From the NCBI GenBank assembly GCA_044370695.1, contig JBILVB010000038.1, positions 1 through 25,191 of the forward strand: a DNA stretch of 25,191 bases, in the 5' to 3' direction. The notes beneath the pieces were generated by a model. The model was not told the origin of the DNA. It saw only the letters and a program-made list of their open reading frames with translations, and did not search any database. The translations under genes and the position numbers were made by a program. Positions 7,133 through 13,386 of the stretch are shown here, one piece after another (position 1 is the first letter of the stretch; each line of letters starts with the position of its first letter). This DNA comes from JBEIFW01 sp044370695 (GTDB lineage Bacteria; Actinomycetota; Acidimicrobiia; Acidimicrobiales; Ilumatobacteraceae).

Positions 7133-7792
7133 TCAGCGGCTGCGCCGCTCGAGCTCGGTCCGCTTGGTGATCCGATAGCGGCGGTCCTGCTGCTCGACCC
7201 AGCCGAGCCGGATGAAGCTGGCGATCGCCTTGTTCACCCGCTCACGGGACGCGCCGACCATGCCGGCGAGTTCCTCCTGGGTGACCGGCAGGAGGAACTC
7301 GTCGGCCCCTTCGGCGATCTCGAGCAATCGCTTGGCGGTGCGCCCGGTGACGTCGAGGAACACCGAGTCGGCGAGGGCCTCGTCGGTGTTGCGCAGGCGG
7401 TTCGAGAGCACCCGGACCACGTTCCACAGCAGCGACGGGTCGTCTTCGAACAGGGCCCGAACGGGGCCGTAGGGAAGCGCCAGGACCCGGGACGACTCGA
7501 GCGCCCGGGCTTCGGCCGACCGGGGCTGGCCGTCGAGCAGGCCCATGTCGCCGAACAGGTCGCCGGCCTCCATCAGCGCGACCACGCTCTCGCGGCCGTC
7601 GATCGATCGGTTGGCGATCGCCAGCCGACCGGACAGGACCAGGTAGAGCGCGTCGGCGTCGTCGTCCTCGGAGAACAGCACGTCGCCGCGCACGAGCGAG
7701 CGCAGTTCGCCGGCGGCCGTGAGTCCGCCGAGCCGCACGGCATCGACGCCGTGGAAGAAGTCGGTGCCCGCGAGTTCGTCCTCGTACGCCAT
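7133..7792 (-). CDS. Crp/Fnr family transcriptional regulator
   Basis: This 219-residue regulator has a cyclic-nucleotide-binding beta-barrel (about 10-115) and a C-terminal winged helix (about 145-215). The phosphate-binding cassette EAGDLFGDMGLLDGQPRSA (76-94) keeps the Gly-Asp and Arg91-Ser92 positions seen in cAMP-binding members, so a cyclic nucleotide ligand is likely. The recognition helix region is TQEELAGMVGASRERVNKAI (171-190). There is no CxxC/Fnr-type iron-sulfur cysteine set. ATG 7792 is preceded by TAACGT (complement of 7799-7804) at 6 bases, fitting a leaderless message, and by a perfect 15-base palindrome that may be its own operator. It is divergent from ispD. Confidence 0.93.
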   Translation of the reverse strand: MAYEDELAGTDFFHGVDAVRLGGLTAAGELRSLVRGDVLFSEDDDADALYLVLSGRLAIANRSIDGRESVVALMEAGDLFGDMGLLDGQPRSAEARALESSRVLALPYGPVRALFEDDPSLLWNVVRVLSNRLRNTDEALADSVFLDVTGRTAKRLLEIAEGADEFLLPVTQEELAGMVGASRERVNKAIASFIRLGWVEQQDRRYRITKRTELERRSR

Positions 7793-7811
7793 GGCGGAAC
7801 GTTACCCGTGC

Positions 7812-7826
7812 CTGTGACCGTCACAG
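7812..7826. promoter_or_regulatory. Perfect palindrome upstream of the Crp/Fnr gene (possible autoregulatory site)
   Basis: CTGTGAC-C-GTCACAG is a perfect inverted repeat with 7-base arms and one central base. It contains the Crp half-sites TGTGA and TCACA, but separated by 3 bases rather than the usual 6. It lies 20-34 bases upstream of the regulator's start codon, over the -35 to spacer region of the proposed leaderless promoter, a position suited to autorepression, and 47-61 bases upstream of ispD. The palindrome is seen; binding is inferred. Confidence 0.45.
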
Positions 7827-7859
7827 CAGTCCACGCGCGCGCGAACCGGGGTCGGCCGG

Positions 7860-7865
7860 TACCCT
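7860..7865 (+). promoter_or_regulatory. Putative -10 element of the ispD operon
   Basis: TACCCT matches TANNNT and ends 7 bases before the ispD ATG at 7873, so the transcript would be leaderless or nearly so. No Shine-Dalgarno sequence is visible before the ATG. No convincing -35 was identified. Confidence 0.4.
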
Positions 7866-7872
7866 CGCTGCG

Positions 7873-8580
7873 ATGCCCCCGATCGAGCGACCCGTCGCGC
7901 CTGGCGCCGTGTGGACGGTCGTCGTCGCGGCGGGCTCGGGCTCGCGGGCCGGGGTGCGCAAGCAGTTCGTGCCGGTGGGCGGGCGCGAGCTCGTGTCGTG
8001 GGCCGTCGAGGCGGCGAGCCGGGCGGGCGACGGGGTGGTGCTCGTCGTCCCCGCCGACGAGGTGGCCGCCCGGGCCGGCGGTGGGGCCGCGCGCGTCGTC
8101 GCCGGCGGCTCGACCCGCAGCGAGTCGGTGCGGGCGGGCCTTGCGGCGGTGCCCGCCGAGGCCGAGATCGTGTGCGTCCACGACGGCGCGCGACCGTTCG
8201 CGTCACCGGCGCTGTTCGCGGCCGTGGTCGCCGCCGTGCGCGCCGGGGCCGACGGGGCCGTGCCCGGCGTGGCCGTCACCGACACCGTGAAGGTGGTCGA
8301 CGCCACCGGGCGGGTGGTCGCAACGCCCGACCGGGCGTCCCTGGTCGCCGTGCAGACCCCGCAGGCGTTCGCGGCGGGCATCCTTCGCCGGGCCCACGCG
8401 GGTGGGGGCGAGGGCACCGACGACGCGGCGCTCGTCGAGGCTGCCGGCGGCACCGTCGTGGTCGTGCCCGGCGAGGCGACCAACCGCAAGGTGACCCGAC
8501 CCGAGGACCTCGCTTGGGCGGACGCCCATGCCGCCCACGCGGCCCATGAGGAGCACGCAGCCCCGGCGGCACCGCGATGA
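7873..8580 (+). CDS. ispD: 2-C-methyl-D-erythritol 4-phosphate cytidylyltransferase
   Basis: This enzyme joins CTP and methylerythritol phosphate in the non-mevalonate isoprenoid pathway. The 235-residue protein has the expected signatures in order: AAGSGSRAG with a following KQF (nucleotide-binding loop), RSESVRAGL, HDGARPF, a VTDTVK segment and QTPQAF, followed by GTDDA. Length and order fit the family. The C-terminus carries a His/Ala-rich tail (AHAAHEEHAAPAAPR) outside the conserved fold. Its TGA overlaps the ispF ATG (ATGA), the usual pairing of these two consecutive or near-consecutive pathway enzymes. A TACCCT element sits 7 bases before the start. Confidence 0.95.
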   Translation: MPPIERPVAPGAVWTVVVAAGSGSRAGVRKQFVPVGGRELVSWAVEAASRAGDGVVLVVPADEVAARAGGGAARVVAGGSTRSESVRAGLAAVPAEAEIVCVHDGARPFASPALFAAVVAAVRAGADGAVPGVAVTDTVKVVDATGRVVATPDRASLVAVQTPQAFAAGILRRAHAGGGEGTDDAALVEAAGGTVVVVPGEATNRKVTRPEDLAWADAHAAHAAHEEHAAPAAPR

Positions 8581-9059
8581 TGGAGGTCCGGGTCGGCCAA
8601 GGGTTCGACGTGCACCGGTTCGGCGACGACCCGGCCCGGCCGCTGGTGCTGGGCGGCTGCCGGTTCGACGGCGAGCGGGGCCTGATCGGCCATTCCGACG
8701 CCGACGCCGTCGCCCATGCAGCGGCCGACGCGCTGCTCGGCGCTGCGGGTCTGGGCGACCTCGGTTCGCACTTCCCCGACACCGATCCCCGGTGGGCCGG
8801 GTCCGACTCGCTGCGGCTGCTGGCCGAGGTGGCGTCGCTCGTGCGCGCCCAGGGGTGGGCGATCGGCAACGTCGACTGCTCGGTGGTCTGCGAGCGGCCG
8901 AAGCTCGCGCCCCGCCGCGCCGAGATGCAACGGCGGTTGTCCGACGCCGCCGGCGCCCCGGTGTCGGTGAAGGGCCGGCGAGCCGAGGGCCTCGGGGCGA
9001 TCGGCCGGGTGGAGGGCGTCGCGGTGTTCGCGTCGGCCGTGATCACGAGGGGGTCCTGA
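8577..9059 (+). CDS. ispF: 2-C-methyl-D-erythritol 2,4-cyclodiphosphate synthase
   Basis: This enzyme cyclises the CDP-methylerythritol phosphate intermediate with release of CMP in the MEP pathway; family members are trimers with a zinc and a second metal per active site. The 160-residue protein has the metal ligands D11-x-H13 (GFDVH) and H47 in the SDADAVAHAAADALLGA region, and the FPDTD segment (66-70). The C-terminal active-site loop, usually K-A/G-T-T-T/x-E, reads KGRRAE (132-137): the Glu is kept but the conserved threonines are Arg, Arg and Ala. Two adjacent ATGs exist (8577 and 8580); the first overlaps the ispD stop. Its own TGA overlaps the next ATG by one base. Confidence 0.95.
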   Translation: MMEVRVGQGFDVHRFGDDPARPLVLGGCRFDGERGLIGHSDADAVAHAAADALLGAAGLGDLGSHFPDTDPRWAGSDSLRLLAEVASLVRAQGWAIGNVDCSVVCERPKLAPRRAEMQRRLSDAAGAPVSVKGRRAEGLGAIGRVEGVAVFASAVITRGS

Positions 9060-10039
9060 TGGCGACTCGACGGCCGGCGCGCGCCACGACCGGCGCTTCG
9101 AAGAAGGCGTTGCAGGAGAAGGGTTTGTCTCCTGCTGCGCGCAAGTACGTCGAGGCGAAACTCGACCGTCAGCGCCGCCAGAGCGACGAGGGCCGCAAGC
9201 AGTCCGAGGCCCGTGTGCGCCAGGGGCGGGCGCGTGCGGCGGCGGCCAAGACCGGTCCGGTCGATCGCAGCCGACCGACCGACCGGGGCCTCGGCGGCGA
9301 GCAGGTCGAAGGCCGTCAGGCCGTGCGCGAGCTGTTGATCGCCGGGCGCCGCAAGGTGTTCGAGGTCGCCGTCGCCTCGGACCTGCGCGTCGAGGGTGCC
9401 ATCGCCGACATCCTCGAGATCGCCGCCGACCAGCGGGTGCCCGTGGTCGAGGTCAACCGGCGCAAGCTCGAATCCGTTGCCCGCAGCGAGGCGCCGCAGG
9501 GGGTCATCGCCCGGGCGGCGCCACTGCCCGAGGTCGAGGTCGCCGAGCTGCTCGGCAGCCGCCGTCCGGGTCGGCCGCCGTTCCTGCTCGCCGTCGACGG
9601 GGTCACCGACCCGGGCAATCTCGGCGCCTTGCTGCGCAGCGCCGAGGGGGCCGGGGTGACCGGCGTGGTCCTGCCTCGCCACCGCGCCGTGCACGTCACG
9701 CCGACCGTCGCCAAGGCGGCGGCCGGCGCCGTCGAACATCTGCGCCTGTGCCTGGTGTCGGGGATCCCGTCGTTCCTGCAGCGGGCCCGTCAGTCGGGGC
9801 TGTGGGTGCTCGGTTTCGACGACGCCGCCGAGCGCACGCTGTTCGAGGTCGGCGATTTCGGCCGCAGCCCGGTCGTGGTCGTCGTCGGGGCGGAGGGCAC
9901 CGGCCTGGCGCGGCTCAGCCGGGAGCGGTGCGACCTGCTCGTGCGCATCCCGATGCTCGGCCGGCTGTCGTCGCTCAACGTCTCGGCGGCCGGCGCCCTC
10001 GCCCTGTACGAGGTGGCCCGCCAACGCCAGACCGCTTGA
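9059..10039 (+). CDS. rlmB: TrmH/SpoU-family 23S rRNA 2'-O-methyltransferase (RlmB-like)
   Basis: This 326-residue protein has a very basic, disordered N-terminal extension of about 75 residues, then a SpoU substrate-binding domain (EGRQAVRELL onward), then the SPOUT knot domain with the three motifs DPGNLGALLRSAEG, VVGAEGTGL and IPMLGRLSSLNVSAAGALALYE. Family members methylate the ribose of a guanosine in 23S rRNA (G2251 in E. coli). The start ATG at 9059 overlaps the ispF TGA (TGATG). Presence after ispF is common in actinobacteria, often with cysS between, which is absent here. The symbol is by family; another TrmH-type rRNA target cannot be ruled out. Confidence 0.88.
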   Translation: MATRRPARATTGASKKALQEKGLSPAARKYVEAKLDRQRRQSDEGRKQSEARVRQGRARAAAAKTGPVDRSRPTDRGLGGEQVEGRQAVRELLIAGRRKVFEVAVASDLRVEGAIADILEIAADQRVPVVEVNRRKLESVARSEAPQGVIARAAPLPEVEVAELLGSRRPGRPPFLLAVDGVTDPGNLGALLRSAEGAGVTGVVLPRHRAVHVTPTVAKAAAGAVEHLRLCLVSGIPSFLQRARQSGLWVLGFDDAAERTLFEVGDFGRSPVVVVVGAEGTGLARLSRERCDLLVRIPMLGRLSSLNVSAAGALALYEVARQRQTA

Positions 10040-10045
10040 CCGTCG

Positions 10046-10930
10046 ATGTCCCCCACGACGTCGGGTGACGGCACGATGACCTGGCGGGCGTTGTGGATCG
10101 AGACCGCCGACCGGCTCGGATCGGCCCTCGAAGCCCGCTGGGTCTGCCAGGAGGTCGCCGGTCTGAGCGGACCGGAGTGGGCGGAACGCCTCGACGAGGC
10201 GGTCACCGTGCGAGCCGTGGCGCGGCTCGACGCGCTCGTCGAGCGCCGCCGGGGTGGGGAGCCGCTCGCGTACGTGCTCGGGTCGTGGGCCTTCCGGCGC
10301 CTCGAGCTGGCGGTCGACCCCCGCGTGCTCATCCCCCGGCCCGAGACCGAGGACGTCGTCGAGGTCGCCCTGGGCCTCGCCCGTACCCTGCTCGCGACCG
10401 GCCCGCTCGTCGCGGCCGACCTCGGGACGGGATCGGGCGCCATCGCCCTGTCGCTCGCCACCGAGCTGCCCCCGGGGTCGGTGACGGTGTGGGCGACCGA
10501 CGTGTCCCCCGATGCGCTCGACGTCGCTCGGGCCAACGTCGCCGGCGCCGGTCGGGCGGGTCGGTTCGTCCAGGTGGGCGAGGGGTCGTGGTTCGACGCC
10601 CTCCCGGCCGAGCTCGCCGGCCGCCTCGGACTCGTGGTGTCGAACCCGCCGTACGTCGGCGTCGACGACGCCGACCTCGCTCCCGAGGTGCGCTCCTGGG
10701 AACCGCACGGTGCGCTCTTCGCCGGCGCCGACGGCCTCGACGCCGTGCGCGTGCTCGTCGCCGGCGCCGGGCGTTGGCTGGCGCCCGGTGGTGTGCTGGT
10801 GGTCGAGATCGGTCATCGCCAGGCTGCGGCGGCCGCAGGGTTGGCGACGTCGGCCGGCCTGGTCGGCGTCGAGGTCCGGCCCGACGCCGCCGGCCGTGAT
10901 CGGATCCTGGTCGCCCGACACCCGGCGTGA
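10046..10930 (+). CDS. prmC: Peptide chain release factor N5-glutamine methyltransferase
   Basis: PrmC (HemK) methylates the Gln of the GGQ motif of release factors using S-adenosylmethionine. The 294-residue protein shows an N-terminal helical domain, then IPRPETE (96-102), SAM motif I DLGTGSGAIAL (125-135) and the catalytic NPPY (200-203). The start is uncertain: ATG 10046 gives ten extra low-complexity residues (MSPTTSGDGT), whereas ATG 10076 (MTWRALW) matches the usual family N-terminus, and neither has a good ribosome site. It follows rlmB after 6 bases, or 36 if the later start is right. No prfA gene is next to it, unlike in many bacteria. Confidence 0.92.
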   Translation: MSPTTSGDGTMTWRALWIETADRLGSALEARWVCQEVAGLSGPEWAERLDEAVTVRAVARLDALVERRRGGEPLAYVLGSWAFRRLELAVDPRVLIPRPETEDVVEVALGLARTLLATGPLVAADLGTGSGAIALSLATELPPGSVTVWATDVSPDALDVARANVAGAGRAGRFVQVGEGSWFDALPAELAGRLGLVVSNPPYVGVDDADLAPEVRSWEPHGALFAGADGLDAVRVLVAGAGRWLAPGGVLVVEIGHRQAAAAAGLATSAGLVGVEVRPDAAGRDRILVARHPA

Positions 10931-10969
10931 GGGACATCGGTCCCTGGGCGGCCGGCGGCCCGGAGGTTT

Positions 10970-11003
10970 CACTGGCACGCGTCATGAGGAACGCGTCATG
11001 AGG
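10970..11003 (+). repeat. Tandem 14-base duplication over a start codon
   Basis: The 14-base unit ACGCGTCATGAGGA occurs at about 10977-10990 and again at 10991-11004. Each copy carries an ATG, but 14 is not a multiple of three, so the two ATGs (10984 and 10998) are in different frames. The AGGA of the first copy lies 7 bases before the second ATG and can serve as its Shine-Dalgarno sequence. Confidence 0.7.
10984..11001 (+). CDS. Possible five-codon leader ORF (MRNAS) overlapping the next start
   Basis: ATG 10984 opens a five-codon frame that stops at TGA 10999-11001, overlapping the ATG at 10998 in the ATGA arrangement typical of coupled genes. It arises from the 14-base duplication. A GGAGG at 10962-10966 is 17 bases upstream, rather far. 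It may have no function; it is listed because it could tune translation of the membrane protein. Confidence 0.25.
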   Translation: MRNAS

Positions 11004-11609
11004 AACGCTGCGGTCGGACTGGTCGTGCTCGGCGTGGTCAGCGTCGTGCTGGTCGCGCTCGAGCCGGATCGGGCGCACCGGGCCCGGCGCCTGCAGCGCA
11101 TCGGCGTGGGCATCGGCGCGATCGCGAGCGCGATGGTCGCCTTGTTGGTCGTCGGGGAGACCGTGGCCGACCCGGGCGGCTGGGCGGCCGCCGGGCTGAT
11201 CGCCGCCTGGGCGGTGCCGGTCGCCGTGGTCGGCGTCCTGGCCTGGCTTCGGCCTGCCACGGCGCTCGGGGTGCTGGCCGTCGCCGTCGCCGGGGTCGTC
11301 GCGCTGGACGTCTGGTACCTCGCCGACCCGGCGGGCTGGGGTCGGTTCGAGGACGGTGCCGGCCCGGTTCGAGCGCTCGCCTCGTTCGCCACCACGGCGG
11401 CGCTGACCGTCGCGGGCGCCCGACGGTCCCAGCCGGCCGGCGCGCTGCTGCTCGTGCTGGGCACGGTCCCCCCGGTGCTCGTGGGTGCCGAGGGCGGGGT
11501 GGGCGGCTCGCTCGCCGTGGTCGGTGTCATCGCCGTGGTCACGGGCGCCTGCTTGGTCGGTGCCGCCGTGCTCGGCCGGGCTGGCGCAGCCCGTACGATC
11601 CTTAGCTAA
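10998..11609 (+). CDS. Predicted seven-helix membrane protein, function unknown
   Basis: This 203-residue, strongly hydrophobic protein has about seven predicted transmembrane segments, with short loops, an Arg-rich cytoplasmic loop after the first helix (DRAHRARRLQR), and one longer hydrophilic loop containing DPAGWGRFEDGAG. No motif that assigns a function was recognised. ATG 10998 is chosen because an AGGA lies 7 bases upstream and the hydrophobic N-terminus begins directly after it. The stop codon sits inside the AT-rich inverted repeat before the MarR gene. It could be co-transcribed with prmC (67 bases upstream) or separate. Confidence 0.75.
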   Translation: MRNAAVGLVVLGVVSVVLVALEPDRAHRARRLQRIGVGIGAIASAMVALLVVGETVADPGGWAAAGLIAAWAVPVAVVGVLAWLRPATALGVLAVAVAGVVALDVWYLADPAGWGRFEDGAGPVRALASFATTAALTVAGARRSQPAGALLLVLGTVPPVLVGAEGGVGGSLAVVGVIAVVTGACLVGAAVLGRAGAARTILS

Positions 11610-11615
11610 CCTAAG
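11601..11615. promoter_or_regulatory. AT-rich inverted repeat with putative -10 element before the MarR gene
   Basis: CTTAG-N5-CTAAG (11601-11615) is an inverted repeat that also contains the perfect palindrome TTAGCTAA (11602-11609), striking in such GC-rich surroundings. TAACCT (11607-11612) matches TANNNT and ends 8 bases before ATG 11621, so the same bases could be a leaderless promoter and the operator of the MarR protein encoded next. The sequence is seen; autoregulation is inferred from what is usual for MarR regulators. Confidence 0.45.
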
Positions 11616-11620
11616 CAACC

Positions 11621-12139
11621 ATGAGCACGGCGACCGGTCGTGGGGCCGCCACCCCCGGGCCCACGAACCCCGGGCCCACGAACCCCGGGCCCACGAACCC
11701 CGGCTCGGCGCCCGAGGTCGCAACGCTCGAGTTGGCGGCCCAGCTGCGGGTGGTGACCGTCCGGCTCGCACGTCGGTTGCGCCAGCTCGACACGGCCGCC
11801 GACGGCATCACGATGTCGATGGTCTCCGCGCTCTACGTACTCGAGCGCTCCGGTCCGATGAACCTCGGTGACCTCGCCGCGGCCGAGCAGGTGCAACCGC
11901 CGACGATGACGCGGATCGTGGCCCGGCTCGAGGAGATGGGGCTCGTCGAGCGGGGCGCGTTCGCCGGCGACCGCCGGGTCGTCGTGCTGACCGTGACCGA
12001 CCGGGGTCGGACCCTGGTGGAGGAGTCCCGACGCCGGCGCACGGTCGCGTTGGCGGCCACCCTGGCCGGCCTGAGCGCGCCGGAGCGCGCCCTGCTCGAG
12101 GCGGCCGTCCCGCTGCTCGACCGCTTGGGAACCCCGTGA
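11621..12139 (+). CDS. MarR family transcriptional regulator
   Basis: This 172-residue winged-helix regulator has the MarR layout: dimerisation helices at both ends, a helix-turn-helix (NLGDLAAAEQVQPPTMTRIV, about 81-100) and a wing containing the conserved acidic-Arg-Arg turn (AGDRRVVVLTVTDRG). An unstructured N-terminal stretch of about 30 residues includes three copies of PGPTN, encoded by a 15-base DNA repeat. It shares a GTGA overlap with the MFS transporter gene that follows, so it probably controls that exporter in response to a small-molecule ligand. Start ATG 11621 is supported by TAACCT 8 bases upstream. Confidence 0.92.
   Translation: MSTATGRGAATPGPTNPGPTNPGPTNPGSAPEVATLELAAQLRVVTVRLARRLRQLDTAADGITMSMVSALYVLERSGPMNLGDLAAAEQVQPPTMTRIVARLEEMGLVERGAFAGDRRVVVLTVTDRGRTLVEESRRRRTVALAATLAGLSAPERALLEAAVPLLDRLGTP
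11653..11703 (+). repeat. 15-base tandem repeat in the 5' end of the MarR gene
   Basis: The unit CCCCGGGCCCACGAA is repeated exactly three times (11653-11667, 11668-11682, 11683-11697) with a partial fourth (11698-11703). It encodes PGPTN repeats in frame, so changes in copy number would keep the reading frame. The identity of the copies at the DNA level suggests recent slippage. Confidence 0.9.
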
Positions 12140-13386
12140 GCGCCACGTTCGCATCGCTGAAGGTGCGCAACTTCCGCCTCTACTTCACGGGCCAGCTCGT
12201 CTCGATCACGGGCACGTGGCTGCAGTCCACGGCGCAGGGCTGGCTCGTGCTCAAGGAGCTCGACGGCGGAGCGGACGCCCTCGGGCTGGTGATGGGCGCA
12301 ACCATGCTGCCGACGTTGCTGTTCGGGCTGTATGCCGGGGTGATCGCCGACCGCTTCGACCGGCGTCGGGTCGTGCTGGCCACCTCGGCCTGGCAGCTCG
12401 TCACCGCTGCGGCGCTCGGTGTGCTGACGCTGACCGGGGCCGTCGAGCTGTGGATGGTGTTCGCGCTCGCGTTCCTCACCGGGATGGCCAACTCGGTGGA
12501 GATGCCGACCCGGCAGGCCTTCACCACCGAGCTCGTCGGCGCCGAACTGCTGCCCAACGCCGTCGGGCTCAACTCGGCCACGTTCAACGGTGGCCGGGTG
12601 TTCGGCCCGGCGCTCGCCGGGTTGCTCATCGTGCTGGTGGGTACCGGGTGGTGCTTCGTGTTCAACGCCGTGTCGTTCCTCGCCGTGATGGTCGGGCTCC
12701 TGGCGGTGCGGCCGGCCGAGCTCGTGCCGGTGCGCCGCCCGCCGCGCGGCAAGGGGATGATCCGCGAAGGTCTCGCCTACTCGTGGGCATCGCCGGTGTT
12801 GCGCTCCACGTTGCTCGTCGTGTTCGTCGTCGGGCTGCTCACGTTGAACTTCACCGTGGTCCTCCCGGCCATCGCCAAGGACGTCTTCGGGGGCGACGCC
12901 GGCCTCGTCGGTGTGTTCTCGGCCACGCAGGGCGCAGGCGCGCTCGTGGCGTCGATCTTCGCCGCGCGTCGCGCCGCGCCGACCGAGCGGCTCTTCGTCG
13001 GATCGACGATCGCGCTCGGGGTCACCATGACGGCGGTGGGGCTCGCGCCCGTGTTGTGGCTGTGCCTGGTCGCGGTGTTCGCCACCGGGATGTCGTTCCT
13101 CACGATGATGCTCACGGCGAACGCCCGCCTGCAGCTCAACTCGACCATGGAGCGGCGGGGTCGGGTGATGGCGCTCTACGTGCTGATGTTCGGCGGCACC
13201 ACGCCGTTCGGCAGCCCGACGATCGGCTGGATCTGCGATCACCTCGGGGCGCGCTGGGGTGCCCTCGTCGGCGGGGCGGCCGCGCTGGTGGCGGCGGTGA
13301 CGGTCCCGCTCAGCACCCGGGCGGCGCAGCGTCGAGCCGAGCGCCATCCCGGGGAATTCAGCTCCGTCGTGCCAGCGCCGTCCTGA
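12136..13386 (+). CDS. MFS transporter (EntS-like MFS_3 exporter family)
   Basis: This 416-residue polytopic membrane protein shows about 12 hydrophobic segments and the motif A-like loop GVIADRFDRRRV between helices 2 and 3. The N-terminus (SLKVRNFRLYFTGQLVSITGTWLQ) is typical of the enterobactin-exporter-like MFS_3 family, which expels siderophores, drugs and other small molecules by proton exchange. GTG 12136 overlaps the MarR stop, so the two are co-expressed. The 3' end overlaps the convergent S9 peptidase gene by 29 bases. The substrate is not known. Confidence 0.92.
   Translation: MSATFASLKVRNFRLYFTGQLVSITGTWLQSTAQGWLVLKELDGGADALGLVMGATMLPTLLFGLYAGVIADRFDRRRVVLATSAWQLVTAAALGVLTLTGAVELWMVFALAFLTGMANSVEMPTRQAFTTELVGAELLPNAVGLNSATFNGGRVFGPALAGLLIVLVGTGWCFVFNAVSFLAVMVGLLAVRPAELVPVRRPPRGKGMIREGLAYSWASPVLRSTLLVVFVVGLLTLNFTVVLPAIAKDVFGGDAGLVGVFSATQGAGALVASIFAARRAAPTERLFVGSTIALGVTMTAVGLAPVLWLCLVAVFATGMSFLTMMLTANARLQLNSTMERRGRVMALYVLMFGGTTPFGSPTIGWICDHLGARWGALVGGAAALVAAVTVPLSTRAAQRRAERHPGEFSSVVPAPS

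Noticed and set aside
7812..7826. A standard Crp site (TGTGA-N6-TCACA)
   Set aside because: The spacer is 3 bases, so it is reported only as a palindrome of uncertain binding factor.
8276..10978. A 900-codon open frame on the minus strand opposite ispD, ispF, rlmB and prmC
   Set aside because: Same GC-driven antisense shadow; the plus-strand genes are unmistakable and share overlaps.
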